NCBI GenBank assembly: GCA_910589375.1 | Contig: CAJUTK010000003.1 | Span: 191,247-255,246 of the forward strand | Direction of reading: 5' to 3' | Length of the DNA: 64,000 bases | Origin: an uncultured Bacilli bacterium | GTDB taxonomy: Bacteria > Bacillota_I > Bacilli_A > RF39 > UBA660 | Shown: positions 51,999 to 61,242 of the stretch, in pieces | How the letters are laid out: every line of letters starts with the position of its first letter | How positions within the stretch are numbered: the first letter of the stretch is position 1 | Position numbers and translations under genes: made by a program | The notes under the pieces: model-generated | Told to the model about the DNA's origin: nothing | Database searches by the model: none | What the model saw: only the letters and a program-made list of their open reading frames with translations

Positions 51999-53011
51999 TT
52001 GTTAGATGAAGAATTTGAATTAGCTGCTTCTTTTAAATCTTTTAAGAAATCATCATAAGAATCTTTAATGTCACTATCATTAATAGATAATTTATATTTT
52101 TCTCTTAATTCTTTCATTGCTGTATATTGCGCTACAGAATCATTTGTCATCTTATCATTAACAATAGCTTCTTTAATATCATCTTTAGATTCTTCTAAAG
52201 ATGGTTTATCAGATTTTGATTTTCTTAAAATAATATGATATCCATAAGTAGTCTTAACAGGAGTAGTTGTATACTCTCCATCTTTTAATTTAGAAGAACC
52301 TTCCCAGAATTCTTTTACAACAGTACCAGACATGAAGTTTTCATAAAGACCTCCATTAGTACTTGTACCATCATCAGAATATTCTTTGGCAAGTTCGATG
52401 AATTTATCTTCTAATTTATCCTTCTTTGTTTTCTTTAATTCATCAATTAACTTATTAGCTTGTTCTAAAGCTTTTTTTCCATCTTTATCACTTTCTTCAG
52501 GTTTAATTAAAATGTGACGAACAGTTAATCTTTCTGAATAATTTTCATTGTAATATTTTTCTATTTCTTTATCTGTAAGAGTATTTTCTATTTGCTTTCT
52601 AATAGCTTCTTTTATTTTTAAGTCTTTAATAAAGAATTCTAATAATTCTTCTTCAGTAGTAACTCCAGTGATTCCAGTTTCAGAAGCAGTTGCTTCTAGG
52701 AATGTTCCTAAATCAATTTGATACATTTCTGCATATTGTTTGTAGAAGTCTACATATTGTTGAGCATTTTTCTTCAAGTCTTCTGTTGTTTCTACTTCTT
52801 TATCTGCAATGTAATTGTCAATCATGTTGATTAATTTATTATATCCATTTTCTGTTTTTAATTCTGCATATAATTCATCAGCAGTAAAGTCCTTTCCATC
52901 AATAGAAGCTACGATTTCTTCACCATTTTTTGTTTTTGGTATAGATTTTCCACATCCTGTTGTAACTAATAAAAGAGCACAACATGATAAAATCAATAAC
53001 TTATTTTTCAT
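51995..53011 (-). CDS. prsA: PrsA-type foldase lipoprotein
   Basis: This 338-residue protein has a lipoprotein signal with lipobox TTGC at about residue 18, an N-terminal chaperone domain and a parvulin PPIase domain (TVRHILIKPEES, FIELAKEYSDDGTSTNGG, FWEGSSKLKDGEYT, TYGYHIILRKS). It assists folding of secreted proteins at the outer face of the membrane. The start at 53011 has GGAGAA upstream. Full length. Confidence 0.92.
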   Translation of the reverse strand: MKNKLLILSCCALLLVTTGCGKSIPKTKNGEEIVASIDGKDFTADELYAELKTENGYNKLINMIDNYIADKEVETTEDLKKNAQQYVDFYKQYAEMYQIDLGTFLEATASETGITGVTTEEELLEFFIKDLKIKEAIRKQIENTLTDKEIEKYYNENYSERLTVRHILIKPEESDKDGKKALEQANKLIDELKKTKKDKLEDKFIELAKEYSDDGTSTNGGLYENFMSGTVVKEFWEGSSKLKDGEYTTTPVKTTYGYHIILRKSKSDKPSLEESKDDIKEAIVNDKMTNDSVAQYTAMKELREKYKLSINDSDIKDSYDDFLKDLKEAANSNSSSNK

Positions 53012-53096
53012 AATTTCTCCTTTCAAATGTACTTTCATTCTTCAACGTACAAACATATCATATCAAATCCATTTATAAAATTCAACGATTTTGGTC

Positions 53097-53123
53097 ACAT
53101 CTTCACAAAATATTCATAAAATA
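53097..53123 (+). promoter_or_regulatory. Sigma-K-type promoter of the YjcZ-like genes
   Basis: AC (53097-53098), 16 bases, then CATAAAATA (53115-53123) match the sigma-K consensus AC-N16-CATAnnnTA exactly. The start of transcription would be about 53130, just before AGGAGG. Confidence 0.65.
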
Positions 53124-53155
53124 ACTGTGAAAAGACAAAAAGGAGGAATGATTTT

Positions 53156-53242
53156 ATGTGTTGTAATTCTGGAGTATCTTCTGCTGCAATCGTACTTGTA
53201 TTATTTATTCTTTTAATTATTATACTTGGAGCTTGGATTTAA
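53156..53242 (+). CDS. YjcZ-like sporulation membrane peptide 1
   Basis: A 28-residue ORF, MCCNSGVSSAAIVLVLFILL and a short end, preceded by AGGAGG. Its SSAAIVLVLFILLIII helix is the YjcZ family signature, a set of tiny spore coat peptides made in the mother cell. It lies under a sigma-K-type promoter. Confidence 0.75.
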   Translation: MCCNSGVSSAAIVLVLFILLIIILGAWI

Positions 53243-53252
53243 GGAGGTTTTT

Positions 53253-53387
53253 ATGGCTTGTGGAGATTCATGTAAAAGTACTGAAACAGTGACTCAAAAA
53301 CCATGTTGTAGAAGCAATAATGGGTATGTAATTATCATCGTTCTTTACATATTACTAGCAATTATTATTGGGTCATGTTTATTTTAA
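53253..53387 (+). CDS. YjcZ-like sporulation membrane peptide 2
   Basis: A 44-residue ORF with AAGGAGG upstream, a Cys-rich N-terminal part (CGDSCKS, CCRS) and the helix YVIIIVLYILLAIIIG. It is 10 bases after the first peptide, and the pair is co-transcribed. The extra Cys could be used for coat crosslinking, which is inference. Confidence 0.65.
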   Translation: MACGDSCKSTETVTQKPCCRSNNGYVIIIVLYILLAIIIGSCLF

Positions 53388-53410
53388 AAGAGGGTAACCT
53401 CTTTTTTTGA
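53388..53410 (+). terminator. Terminator of the YjcZ-like pair
   Basis: AGAGG-GTAA-CCTCT followed by seven Ts. Confidence 0.85.
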
Positions 53411-53453
53411 CGAATTTCTTTACATTTTTTTTGTAAAATAACGTTAAAGTACT

Positions 53454-53482
53454 AGACAAAATGGTAAGTTTAAGGGTATAAT
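53454..53482 (+). promoter_or_regulatory. Promoter of mraZ
   Basis: TAGACA (53454-53459) and TATAAT (53477-53482), with the MraZ repeats starting right at the -10. Confidence 0.55.
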
Positions 53483-53520
53483 AGTGGTACACAGTGGATG
53501 AAAGTGGTTAAAAGTGGGGT
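53481..53520 (+). promoter_or_regulatory. MraZ operator, four 10-bp repeats
   Basis: Four AnAGTGG units start at exact 10-base steps (53481, 53491, 53501, 53511), each with AGTGG. MraZ is known to bind arrays of GTG repeats before its own operon, so autoregulation is expected. Confidence 0.85.
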
Positions 53521-53527
53521 GATTTTT

Positions 53528-53962
53528 ATGTTTATGGGTGAGTATCGTCATTCCATAGATGATAAAGGTCGATTGATTATTCCTTCTAGAGTAAGAGAAG
53601 ATTTGGGTAATCAATTTATTGTTACAAGAGGACTAGAAGGATGTTTGTTTATTTATCCTAAGAGTGAGTGGGATAACATCATTCAAAAGTACAAGCAATT
53701 ACCTGACACGAAAGACCGCCGTTACTTCATGAGAATCTTTTTATCAGGCGCTACTGTTAGTGAACTTGATAAACAGGGAAGAGTAAATATCCCAGCACCA
53801 TTAGTGGAATATGCTTCTTTAGAAAAAGAATGTATTATTATTGGTGTAGATGAGAGATTAGAAGTATGGAGTAAAGACCGCTGGGATGGATTTATTGATG
53901 AAAATGAGTCCAATTTATCAGAGATTGCCGATAACTTATTTGCAAGCAGTTTAAATAATTAG
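53528..53962 (+). CDS. mraZ: Division/cell-wall regulator MraZ
   Basis: This 144-residue transcription regulator has two AbrB-like SpoVT folds: GEYRHSIDDKGRLIIPSRVRED (first) and LDKQGRVNIPAPLVEYASL (second). It represses the division operon. The start at 53528 is chosen by GTGGGGTG upstream. It is nine bases before rsmH. Confidence 0.95.
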   Translation: MFMGEYRHSIDDKGRLIIPSRVREDLGNQFIVTRGLEGCLFIYPKSEWDNIIQKYKQLPDTKDRRYFMRIFLSGATVSELDKQGRVNIPAPLVEYASLEKECIIIGVDERLEVWSKDRWDGFIDENESNLSEIADNLFASSLNN

Positions 53963-53970
53963 GAGGGTTT

Positions 53971-54885
53971 ATGCATAAAAGTGTTTTACTAGAAGAGTGT
54001 ATCCAATATTTAAACTTACAAGAGGATAGCCAAATTGTTGATTGTACATTAGGTTATGGCGGACATAGCAGCGAGGTTTTAAAAAGAATAAAAAGGGGCT
54101 TCCTCTTTGCCTTTGATCAAGATAAGGAAGCGATTTCTAGTAGTAAGAAACGCTTAGAAGAGGTAGCTAGTAATCATAATTTTGAAATCATAGAATCTAA
54201 TTTCTGCCATTTAAAAGAGGAACTAGAAAAAAGAGGTATTTCTAAAGTAGATGGTATTTTATATGACTTAGGAGTTTCTAGTCCACAGTTAGATGAGGGA
54301 GAAAGAGGATTTAGTTTTCATCAGGATGCCAGACTAGATATGAGAATGGATCAAAATCAATTTTTAACGGCTCATGAGGTAGTAAATCACTATGATTATG
54401 ATACTTTAGTAGATATCTTTAGAAGATATGGAGAGGAAAAGTATGCTACTAGTATTGCAAGAGGTATTATAGAATCTAGACCAATTGATACAACATTAGA
54501 ACTAGTAGAAGTAATTAAAAATAATGTTCCAGAAAAATATCGTAGAGAAAAACATCCAGCACGTAAAGTATTTCAAGCAATTCGTATTGAAGTTAACAAT
54601 GAATTAGAAGTATTTGAAGATAGTTTAAGACAAGCACTAGAGTTATTATCAGTAGGAGGAAGGATATGTGTAATAACATTCCATTCTCTAGAAGATAAAA
54701 TTTGTAAAGAAGTATTTAAAGAAGTTTCTGAAATAGATTCTGCTTTAAAAAACTTACCAGTGATACCAGATGAATACCTCCCTAACTATAAGGTAATAAA
54801 AACGGTATCACCGGGTAAGGAAGAAATAGAAGAAAACCCTAGAGCTAGAAGCGCAAAATTAAGAGTAATAGAAAGAATAGGATGA
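53971..54885 (+). CDS. rsmH: 16S rRNA (cytosine1402-N4)-methyltransferase
   Basis: This 304-residue enzyme methylates C1402 in the decoding site. Motifs: HKSVLLEECIQYL, DCTLGYGGHSSEVL (SAM), LYDLGVSSPQLDEGERGFSF and DARLDMRMD, and FHSLEDKI near the end. Complete, and overlaps ftsL by four bases. Confidence 0.96.
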   Translation: MHKSVLLEECIQYLNLQEDSQIVDCTLGYGGHSSEVLKRIKRGFLFAFDQDKEAISSSKKRLEEVASNHNFEIIESNFCHLKEELEKRGISKVDGILYDLGVSSPQLDEGERGFSFHQDARLDMRMDQNQFLTAHEVVNHYDYDTLVDIFRRYGEEKYATSIARGIIESRPIDTTLELVEVIKNNVPEKYRREKHPARKVFQAIRIEVNNELEVFEDSLRQALELLSVGGRICVITFHSLEDKICKEVFKEVSEIDSALKNLPVIPDEYLPNYKVIKTVSPGKEEIEENPRARSAKLRVIERIG

Positions 54886-55184
54886 TGAATATGTTAAAGA
54901 AGAAAAAAAATAGTAGATTTACAAGAAAAGAAAAATTAATATATACACTTGGGGCATTCTCTTTTGTTGCTCTATTTGCTAGTGAAATATTCTTTGGTAC
55001 CCAAATTAGTAATATGAAAATGAATATTGAAAAGATTAATTATCAAATAGAAAGTCAAGAAAAGAAAAATGAGTCTTTGACAATGCAAGTAAATGAACTT
55101 ACTTCTTATGAAAATGTAAGTACTGTCATCAAAGAATTAGGACTTGCTTATAATAATGAAAACATTGTTGTTATAAATAAATAA
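54882..55184 (+). CDS. ftsL: FtsL-like septum protein
   Basis: This 100-residue bitopic protein has a basic cytosolic part, one membrane helix (about 20-42) and a coiled-coil (MNIEKINYQIESQEKKNESLTMQVNEL), in the usual place of ftsL between rsmH and the PBP. Sequence is poorly conserved in this family, so the call rests on topology and position. Confidence 0.8.
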   Translation: MMNMLKKKKNSRFTRKEKLIYTLGAFSFVALFASEIFFGTQISNMKMNIEKINYQIESQEKKNESLTMQVNELTSYENVSTVIKELGLAYNNENIVVINK

Positions 55185-55212
55185 AATATGCTATAATGTT
55201 TATGGTGATAAT

Positions 55213-57357
55213 ATGAAAAGAGATAATGATACAGTTGTTAAAAATTGGCGACAGCCAAAATATGTGTTACTGGTCTTTCTCTTTTTTATTTTGGTTTTAA
55301 TCGTTGCTTTTACGTATCTTTCTCTATCAAAAAAGGTTTTCAATTTAGATTTGAAAGAATTTGCGAATAGGAGAATTACAGTAAAAAAAGAATTAGTAGC
55401 AAAAAGAGGAAGTATTTATGATAATGAAGGCAATATTTTAGCGCTCAATGTAGCTTCCTATACTTTAATTGCCTATTTGAATCCAGAGAGAACAACAGAT
55501 GAGTCAAATCCACAGCATGTGGTGGATAAAGAGTATACTGCAAAAGTTTTATCAGAAGAATTAGATGCTCCTTATGAGTATATTTTAGAAAGACTTCAAA
55601 AGGAAGGTGCTTATCAAGTAGAGTTTGGTTCTTATGGGTCAAAGCTTACGGAACTACATAAGTTAGCTATTGAAGAATTAGAGCTTCCAGGAATTGATTT
55701 TATAGAGTCTAGTAAACGTTTTTATCCAAATGGATCCTTTGCTTCTTACATTGTTGGATATGCTAAAATGGATGATAATAACAATATTGTTGGAGAATTA
55801 GGTCTTGAAAGTGGATATAATGATATTTTAAAAGGTACTAATGGTTCTTTAACTTATCAGAAGGATTTATCAGGATTTCAAATTCCAGATACTCCAGAGC
55901 AGAGAATTGATGCTATAGATGGTAGCAATATCTATTTAACAATTGATTCTAATATTCAAAGATTTTTAGAGACTGCAGTACGCGAGACTGTGGAGAAGTA
56001 TAAGCCAGAGTGGATGATTTTTGCAGTTGTGGATGCTAAAACAGGAGAGATTTTAGGTAGTGCTACTAGTCCTTCTTTTGATCCAAATAATTTGCCAAGT
56101 AACATGTCTTATCAGAACCCTTTAATATCTTATGAATATGAACCAGGGTCTGTTATGAAGACTTATACTTATTTATGTGCAATTGATACAGGTCTTTACG
56201 ATGGAGAAAAGAAGTATAAATCTGGTTCTTATAAAATATCGAATGTTACTGTACACGATTGGAAGAAGGGTGGATGGGGGAATATTACCTATGATGTAGG
56301 ATACCAATATTCTAGTAATGTAGGATCTATTAATGTTGCCAAAGATTACCTATCCGCTGGTAAATTAAAAGAATGTTTACAAAGTTATGGTTTTGGTTCT
56401 AAGACAGGAATTGAATTAAGTGGAGAGGCAACTGGATCTCTTAATTTCAATGGCAAGATTGAAGTAGATTGGTTATCTCCAAGTTATGGACAAGGTTTTT
56501 CTACTACTGCTATTCAACAATTACAGGCATTAACCATTATTGCTAATGATGGAGTAATGGTAAAACCACACATTATTAAGAAAATAGTAAATAACAATAC
56601 AGGTGAAGTAATTGAAACAAAAGTGGAAAAAACGGGTCAAATTGTAAAAAAAGAAACTGTTGCTAAAATGAAGGATTTAATGTATGGAGCTGTTAACAAT
56701 AGTTGGGCTCCTGCTCATACTTATGCTGTTGATGGTTATGATGTTATTGGAAAAACAGGAACTGCTCAAATTTATGAAAATGGACACTATTTGTCAGGTG
56801 ATAGTAATTATTTGATTTCTATTGCTGCTATTTATCCTAAGGATGATCCACAAATTATTTTATATGCAGCTATGAAAAAACCAACTGATTATCGTAGTAG
56901 GACTTTAGCGCCCGCTGTTAAGGACGTGATTCAAAATATTGCGAAGTATCGTAATATTAATACTACTGCTCCAGTAGAAACTACTGTAAAGACTTATAAA
57001 ATGTCTTCTTATGTAAATGAGAACATAGAAAAAGTAAAGAAATCTCTTACAAAAGAGGGGTTAGAAATTATTGTGATTGGAGATGGAGACACTATTGTAA
57101 ATCAATATCCAAAGAAAGGTTCTAATATTGTAACAGGGGATAAAGTTTTCTTAGTCACCAATGGAGATGATAGAAAATTAGAGAAAGTTGTTGGTTGGTC
57201 TAAAAATGACTTTATTGTTTACATGAAGTTATTAGATATTCCATATGAAATAAATGGTTATGGATATATAAAAGAGCAGAGTGTAAAAGCAGGGACTAAA
57301 ATAGAAGATGGAATGTCTCTTAAAGTAACCTTAAATAATAAGTATCATTTAGATTGA
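55213..57357 (+). CDS. Division-type transpeptidase with PASTA domains (PBP2B/FtsI)
   Basis: This 714-residue penicillin-binding protein has one membrane anchor (about 17-40), a dimerisation domain and the transpeptidase domain with active Ser in GSVMK, SSN (YSSNVGS) and KTGT (IGKTGTAQIY). Two C-terminal PASTA domains follow (from about 590, and about 660). Place after ftsL fits PBP2B/FtsI in septum synthesis, and PASTA domains fit a SpoVD- or PBP2B-like enzyme. The operon ends here rather than going on to mraY/murD. Confidence 0.93.
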   Translation: MKRDNDTVVKNWRQPKYVLLVFLFFILVLIVAFTYLSLSKKVFNLDLKEFANRRITVKKELVAKRGSIYDNEGNILALNVASYTLIAYLNPERTTDESNPQHVVDKEYTAKVLSEELDAPYEYILERLQKEGAYQVEFGSYGSKLTELHKLAIEELELPGIDFIESSKRFYPNGSFASYIVGYAKMDDNNNIVGELGLESGYNDILKGTNGSLTYQKDLSGFQIPDTPEQRIDAIDGSNIYLTIDSNIQRFLETAVRETVEKYKPEWMIFAVVDAKTGEILGSATSPSFDPNNLPSNMSYQNPLISYEYEPGSVMKTYTYLCAIDTGLYDGEKKYKSGSYKISNVTVHDWKKGGWGNITYDVGYQYSSNVGSINVAKDYLSAGKLKECLQSYGFGSKTGIELSGEATGSLNFNGKIEVDWLSPSYGQGFSTTAIQQLQALTIIANDGVMVKPHIIKKIVNNNTGEVIETKVEKTGQIVKKETVAKMKDLMYGAVNNSWAPAHTYAVDGYDVIGKTGTAQIYENGHYLSGDSNYLISIAAIYPKDDPQIILYAAMKKPTDYRSRTLAPAVKDVIQNIAKYRNINTTAPVETTVKTYKMSSYVNENIEKVKKSLTKEGLEIIVIGDGDTIVNQYPKKGSNIVTGDKVFLVTNGDDRKLEKVVGWSKNDFIVYMKLLDIPYEINGYGYIKEQSVKAGTKIEDGMSLKVTLNNKYHLD

Positions 57358-57425
57358 TAATATTTTCTAAATTGACTATTTTTAGAATATAGTATAAAAT
57401 AGTGAGATTAATGGGGGTATATTAT

Positions 57426-58217
57426 ATGATAAAGGAGCAATGGAAAATATATAAAGCAGAAATAAAAGAAGCTTGGAAAGATTTAAGAACAAAGGGAAGA
57501 AGAGTAAAACAGATTCCTAATATTCTTACTTCTTTAAGATTATTAGCGCCTGCTTTTATATTACCTGCTTCTTTCGTGGGTAATATCTCATTAGTTTTAG
57601 GATTCGTAGTAGGATTTTCCGTAACAGATATGTTAGATGGATTGATTGCTAGAACATTTCATTTGACAAGTAAATTAGGAAAAGATTTAGATGCCTTTTG
57701 TGATAAAGTATTTGCAGGTACTTTGTTAGTAGCTTCTAGTTTTATAAATCCTATTATGTTAGTTTCCCTTTTGTTAGAAAGTATGATTGCTAGTATTAAT
57801 ATTAAAGCAAAATTAGAGGGAAAAGAAACTAAGTCACTTTATATTGGAAAAGCAAAAACATTATTTTTATTTCCATTACTTGGACTTTCTTTAGTTTCTG
57901 ATGTATTATCTATAGAGCCAATCTTTAAAGCATTTTTTGGGGTTACAACTACCTTACAAGTATTGGCGACGTTCTCTTATATGAAAAAATATCATTTTGA
58001 AGAAAAAGAAAGAGAAGAGAATGTAACTACTGATGAGACAATAGTTTTAGTAGAAGACGAGGAAGATTCTGAAAAGGAGAAACAGAAGGAATTAGAAAAA
58101 GGTCCTTCTACTAAAGCATCTACTAAAATTTCTACTTTAAAGGATATACGAGAATTATTATTAAAAGAAACTGCTCAACCAGAAATGGACAAGAATAAAG
58201 AGAATAAGAAAAAATAA
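57426..58217 (+). CDS. CDP-alcohol phosphatidyltransferase family protein
   Basis: This 263-residue protein has four to six hydrophobic helices and the family signature DGLIARTFHLTSKLGKDLDAFCD, i.e. DG-x2-AR-x8-G-x3-D-x3-D. It would join a CDP-diacylglycerol to an alcohol such as glycerol phosphate. A charged tail of about 70 residues follows. The ATG at 57426 has GGGGG upstream. It heads a lipid cluster with the next three genes. Confidence 0.85.
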   Translation: MIKEQWKIYKAEIKEAWKDLRTKGRRVKQIPNILTSLRLLAPAFILPASFVGNISLVLGFVVGFSVTDMLDGLIARTFHLTSKLGKDLDAFCDKVFAGTLLVASSFINPIMLVSLLLESMIASINIKAKLEGKETKSLYIGKAKTLFLFPLLGLSLVSDVLSIEPIFKAFFGVTTTLQVLATFSYMKKYHFEEKEREENVTTDETIVLVEDEEDSEKEKQKELEKGPSTKASTKISTLKDIRELLLKETAQPEMDKNKENKKK

Positions 58218-58238
58218 AGAAGGAAACTTCTTTTTTTT
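58216..58238 (+). terminator. Terminator after the CDP-alcohol transferase
   Basis: AAAGAAG-GAAA-CTTCTTT followed by Ts. Confidence 0.8.
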
Positions 58239-58283
58239 CATATTCTATAAAAATATGATAAAATAGTAATAGGATGTGAGTAT

Positions 58284-58880
58284 ATGAAAGAACCTTACTT
58301 TTATCGTATTGTAAGACCAGTTATTAGTGTTCTTTTTAAAATTTGTTATCGTCCAACTATTGTAGGAAAAGAATTTATTCCTAAGACAGGTCGTATTGTA
58401 TTAGCAGGTAATCATACTAACAATTTTGATTGCTTATTACTAATATCTTCAACGAAGAGAACTATTCATTTTTTAGCGAAAGATTCTCTAATGAAGGGAA
58501 TAAAAAAAATTATATTTAAAGGGATGGCAATTATTCCTGTTAACCGTTCTAGAAAGGATCCTGAAGCTTTAAAAAATGCGATTGATGTATTAAACAAAGA
58601 ACAAGTGATTGGGATATTTCCTGAGGGAACTATCAATAGAACAGAGAATATTACGCTGCCTTTTAAATATGGTGCTGTTAAAATGGCAAGTGTAACAGAT
58701 TCTGTTATTGTACCATTTGTCATCACTGGCAAGTATCACCTTTTTAGAAGAAAAATTCGTATCGAGTTTTTAAATCCTTATAAGGTAGGTACTGATTTAG
58801 AAGAAGAAAATAAGAAATTAAGAGAAATCATTTCTTATCACTTGAGAAGAACAAGGAGGCATTATGAGCTTATTAGATAA
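58284..58880 (+). CDS. 1-acyl-glycerol-3-phosphate acyltransferase (PlsC-like)
   Basis: This 198-residue membrane-associated acyltransferase has NHTNNFD (HX4D), PVNRSRKDPEA and FPEGTINR (block III). It resembles the second PlsC at 60569-61177 (NHKHLYD, VDRSKKDDA, FPEGTRNK), so the two are paralogs. The end overlaps the ligase gene by 17 bases. Confidence 0.88.
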   Translation: MKEPYFYRIVRPVISVLFKICYRPTIVGKEFIPKTGRIVLAGNHTNNFDCLLLISSTKRTIHFLAKDSLMKGIKKIIFKGMAIIPVNRSRKDPEALKNAIDVLNKEQVIGIFPEGTINRTENITLPFKYGAVKMASVTDSVIVPFVITGKYHLFRRKIRIEFLNPYKVGTDLEEENKKLREIISYHLRRTRRHYELIR

Positions 58881-60582
58881 GTTTTTTAAAAAGAAACCAT
58901 GGGAGAAGTACTATACTAAAGAAGAATTACAAATGAAGATACCAGACATTTCTATGTATGAATTATTATTAGAATGTTCTAAAAGGTATGAAAAGGAAAC
59001 TGCTATCGATTATTTCGGAAAAACGATTTCTTATAGACATTTAATAGAATTAATTGATAAGTGTGCACGTGCTTTTGAAGTAGAAAATATTACTCCTGGT
59101 GATGTTGTTACTATTTGTATGCCGAATACACCAGAAGCTTTGATTTGTGTTTATGCATTAAATAAAATTGGTGCGATTGCTAATATGATTCATCCTTTAT
59201 CAGGAGAAGAAGAAATCAAACATTATTTAGTAAGTACAAATAGTAAAATGTTAGTAATGATAGATATTTGTTATGTGAAAGTAAGAAATATTATTGGAGG
59301 TACAAATGTAACAAAAACAGTTGTAGTATCTGCTAAAGATTCTATGCCGTTTCTAATGAGTGTTGGATATACTTTTACGCAAGGATATAAAGTAAAGAAA
59401 CCAAAGGCAGGAGATACGTATATTTATTGGAATGAGTTTCTTTTAAGAAGTTATCGTAAAGCTAAAAATCCAGGAGTTAGGAGAGGGCGCGATGATGCTG
59501 CTATTATCTTACATAGTGGTGGTACTACAGGAGTTCCTAAGGGTATTTTATTATCAAATGGTAACTTTAATGCTTTAGCGTTACAAGCGCGTGTAGTATT
59601 TAAAAATATAGGACCTAAAGATGGAGTATTAGTAATTATGCCTAATTTCCATGGCTTTGGGTTAGGCGTTTCTATGCATGCAGCTTTAGGGCTTGGAGCT
59701 AAGCTTATTTTAATACCGCAGTTTAGTGCGAAAACATTTGATAAATTAATTACGAAAAATAGACCAAGTGCCATTATGGGAGTACCTACCTTATTTGAGG
59801 GACTTCTAGGTAATAGTCGTATGGATAATGTAGATTTATCCTATATTAAATACATGATAAGTGGGGGAGATACTTTAAGTCCTTCTTTAACGAAAAGATT
59901 AAATAAGTTTTTAAAAAAGCATAATGCTAATGTAAAAGTATTACAAGGATATGGCATGACAGAGGCTCTTGCTGCTATTTCCCTATCTTATGGGAAAGGA
60001 TATAAGGCTGGAAGCATTGGAATACCATTTCCAGGGAACGATTTTAAGATTGTAGTTCCAGGAACTAGAGAAGAAGTTTCTCTTGGAGAAACTGGTGAAA
60101 TCTGTGTATCAGGTCCAACTGTCATGATGGGATATTTAAATAATAAAAAAGAGACCAATGAAGTATTACAGATTCATAAAGATAAGAAGATATGGCTACA
60201 TACAGGTGATGGTGGACATATGGATGAAGATGGAATTCTTTACTTTGATCAGAGATTAAAAAGAATGATTGTCTCATCTGGTTATAATTTATACCCATCT
60301 CATATGGAAGAAATCATAGAGAAACATCCAGCAGTATTAAAATGTACTGTTATAGGAATTCCTCATAAATATAAAGTACAGGTAGCGAAAGCTTACATTG
60401 TATTAGAAGAAGGATATAAAGATTCTTGGTCTGTTAAAAAGAGTATTAAGGAACACTGTGAAAAGAACATGGCCACTTATTCCTTGCCATATGAATATGA
60501 ATTTAGGAAATCATTACCTACTACTTTACTAGGAAAAATTAATTATAAAAAGTTAGAGGATGAAAACAATGAAGAAGAGTAA
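58864..60582 (+). CDS. Acyl-CoA/ACP ligase (AMP-binding enzyme)
   Basis: This 572-residue ANL-superfamily enzyme activates a fatty or other acid with ATP. Motifs: LHSGGTTGVPKG (P-loop), GYGMTE, LHTGDGGHMDEDG, RLKRMIVSSGYNLYP and the catalytic Lys in LLGKINYKKL. The lid Lys of LPTTLLGKINYK matches. It is between two PlsC genes, so it probably activates fatty acids for phospholipid recycling, like Aas, although here the parts are separate. CoA or ACP as acceptor cannot be decided. Confidence 0.9.
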   Translation: MSLLDKFFKKKPWEKYYTKEELQMKIPDISMYELLLECSKRYEKETAIDYFGKTISYRHLIELIDKCARAFEVENITPGDVVTICMPNTPEALICVYALNKIGAIANMIHPLSGEEEIKHYLVSTNSKMLVMIDICYVKVRNIIGGTNVTKTVVVSAKDSMPFLMSVGYTFTQGYKVKKPKAGDTYIYWNEFLLRSYRKAKNPGVRRGRDDAAIILHSGGTTGVPKGILLSNGNFNALALQARVVFKNIGPKDGVLVIMPNFHGFGLGVSMHAALGLGAKLILIPQFSAKTFDKLITKNRPSAIMGVPTLFEGLLGNSRMDNVDLSYIKYMISGGDTLSPSLTKRLNKFLKKHNANVKVLQGYGMTEALAAISLSYGKGYKAGSIGIPFPGNDFKIVVPGTREEVSLGETGEICVSGPTVMMGYLNNKKETNEVLQIHKDKKIWLHTGDGGHMDEDGILYFDQRLKRMIVSSGYNLYPSHMEEIIEKHPAVLKCTVIGIPHKYKVQVAKAYIVLEEGYKDSWSVKKSIKEHCEKNMATYSLPYEYEFRKSLPTTLLGKINYKKLEDENNEEE

Positions 60583-61177
60583 AGGATCATTTGGCTATCG
60601 CCTATTAAAACCTATTTTAGGGCCTATCTTTAAACTATATTATCATCCAAAAGTAATTGGAAAAGAAGTAATTCCAAAAGAAGGACCAATTTTAATTGTT
60701 GGCAATCATAAACATTTATATGATCAGTGTTTAGCGATTATCTCTACGAAAAGAATGATTCATTATATGGCCAAAAAGGAATATTTTGATGGAAAAATGA
60801 GATGGTTCTTTAAAATGGTAGGTTGTATTCCAGTAGATCGTAGTAAAAAGGATGATGCCGCAACTACTTCTGCTTTAGAAGTTTTAAATGATGGGGGAGC
60901 AATTGGACTATTTCCAGAAGGAACTAGGAATAAAACAGAAGAGTTTTTACTTCCTTTTAAATTTGGGGCAGTATCTATGGCATCTAAAACGAATGCTACC
61001 ATTGTCCCTTTTGGAATAACAGGAGATTATAAATTTAGAAGTAAAAATCTAGTTATGCGTTTCGGTACTCCTTTTAAAGTAGGAGATATGGATTTAGAGA
61101 CTGCTAATAAGAAGCTCTATGAAGAAGTAAAAAGCTTGATGGAAGAAAATTTAAAGCAAGAAAAAATAGGACGGTAA
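60569..61177 (+). CDS. PlsC-like acyltransferase, second copy
   Basis: This 202-residue paralog of 58284-58880 has the same block order: GNHKHLYDQ, VDRSKKDD and FPEGTRNKT. The ATG at 60569 is preferred; an earlier ATG three codons upstream is too close to GAGG. The overlap with the ligase shows translational coupling. The operon ends at the terminator 61169. Confidence 0.88.
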   Translation: MKKSKGSFGYRLLKPILGPIFKLYYHPKVIGKEVIPKEGPILIVGNHKHLYDQCLAIISTKRMIHYMAKKEYFDGKMRWFFKMVGCIPVDRSKKDDAATTSALEVLNDGGAIGLFPEGTRNKTEEFLLPFKFGAVSMASKTNATIVPFGITGDYKFRSKNLVMRFGTPFKVGDMDLETANKKLYEEVKSLMEENLKQEKIGR

Positions 61178-61192
61178 AACCGTTCTTTTTGT
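61169..61192 (+). terminator. Terminator of the lipid cluster
   Basis: GGACGGT-AAA-ACCGTTC followed by Ts. Confidence 0.85.
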
Positions 61193-61242
61193 TGATAAAA
61201 AGATTCTTTCTTGATACAATGATAATAGTAGGATGTGACGAT

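Noticed and set aside
53722..53913. Minus-strand ORF inside mraZ
   Set aside because: It is antisense to a conserved, well-matched gene.
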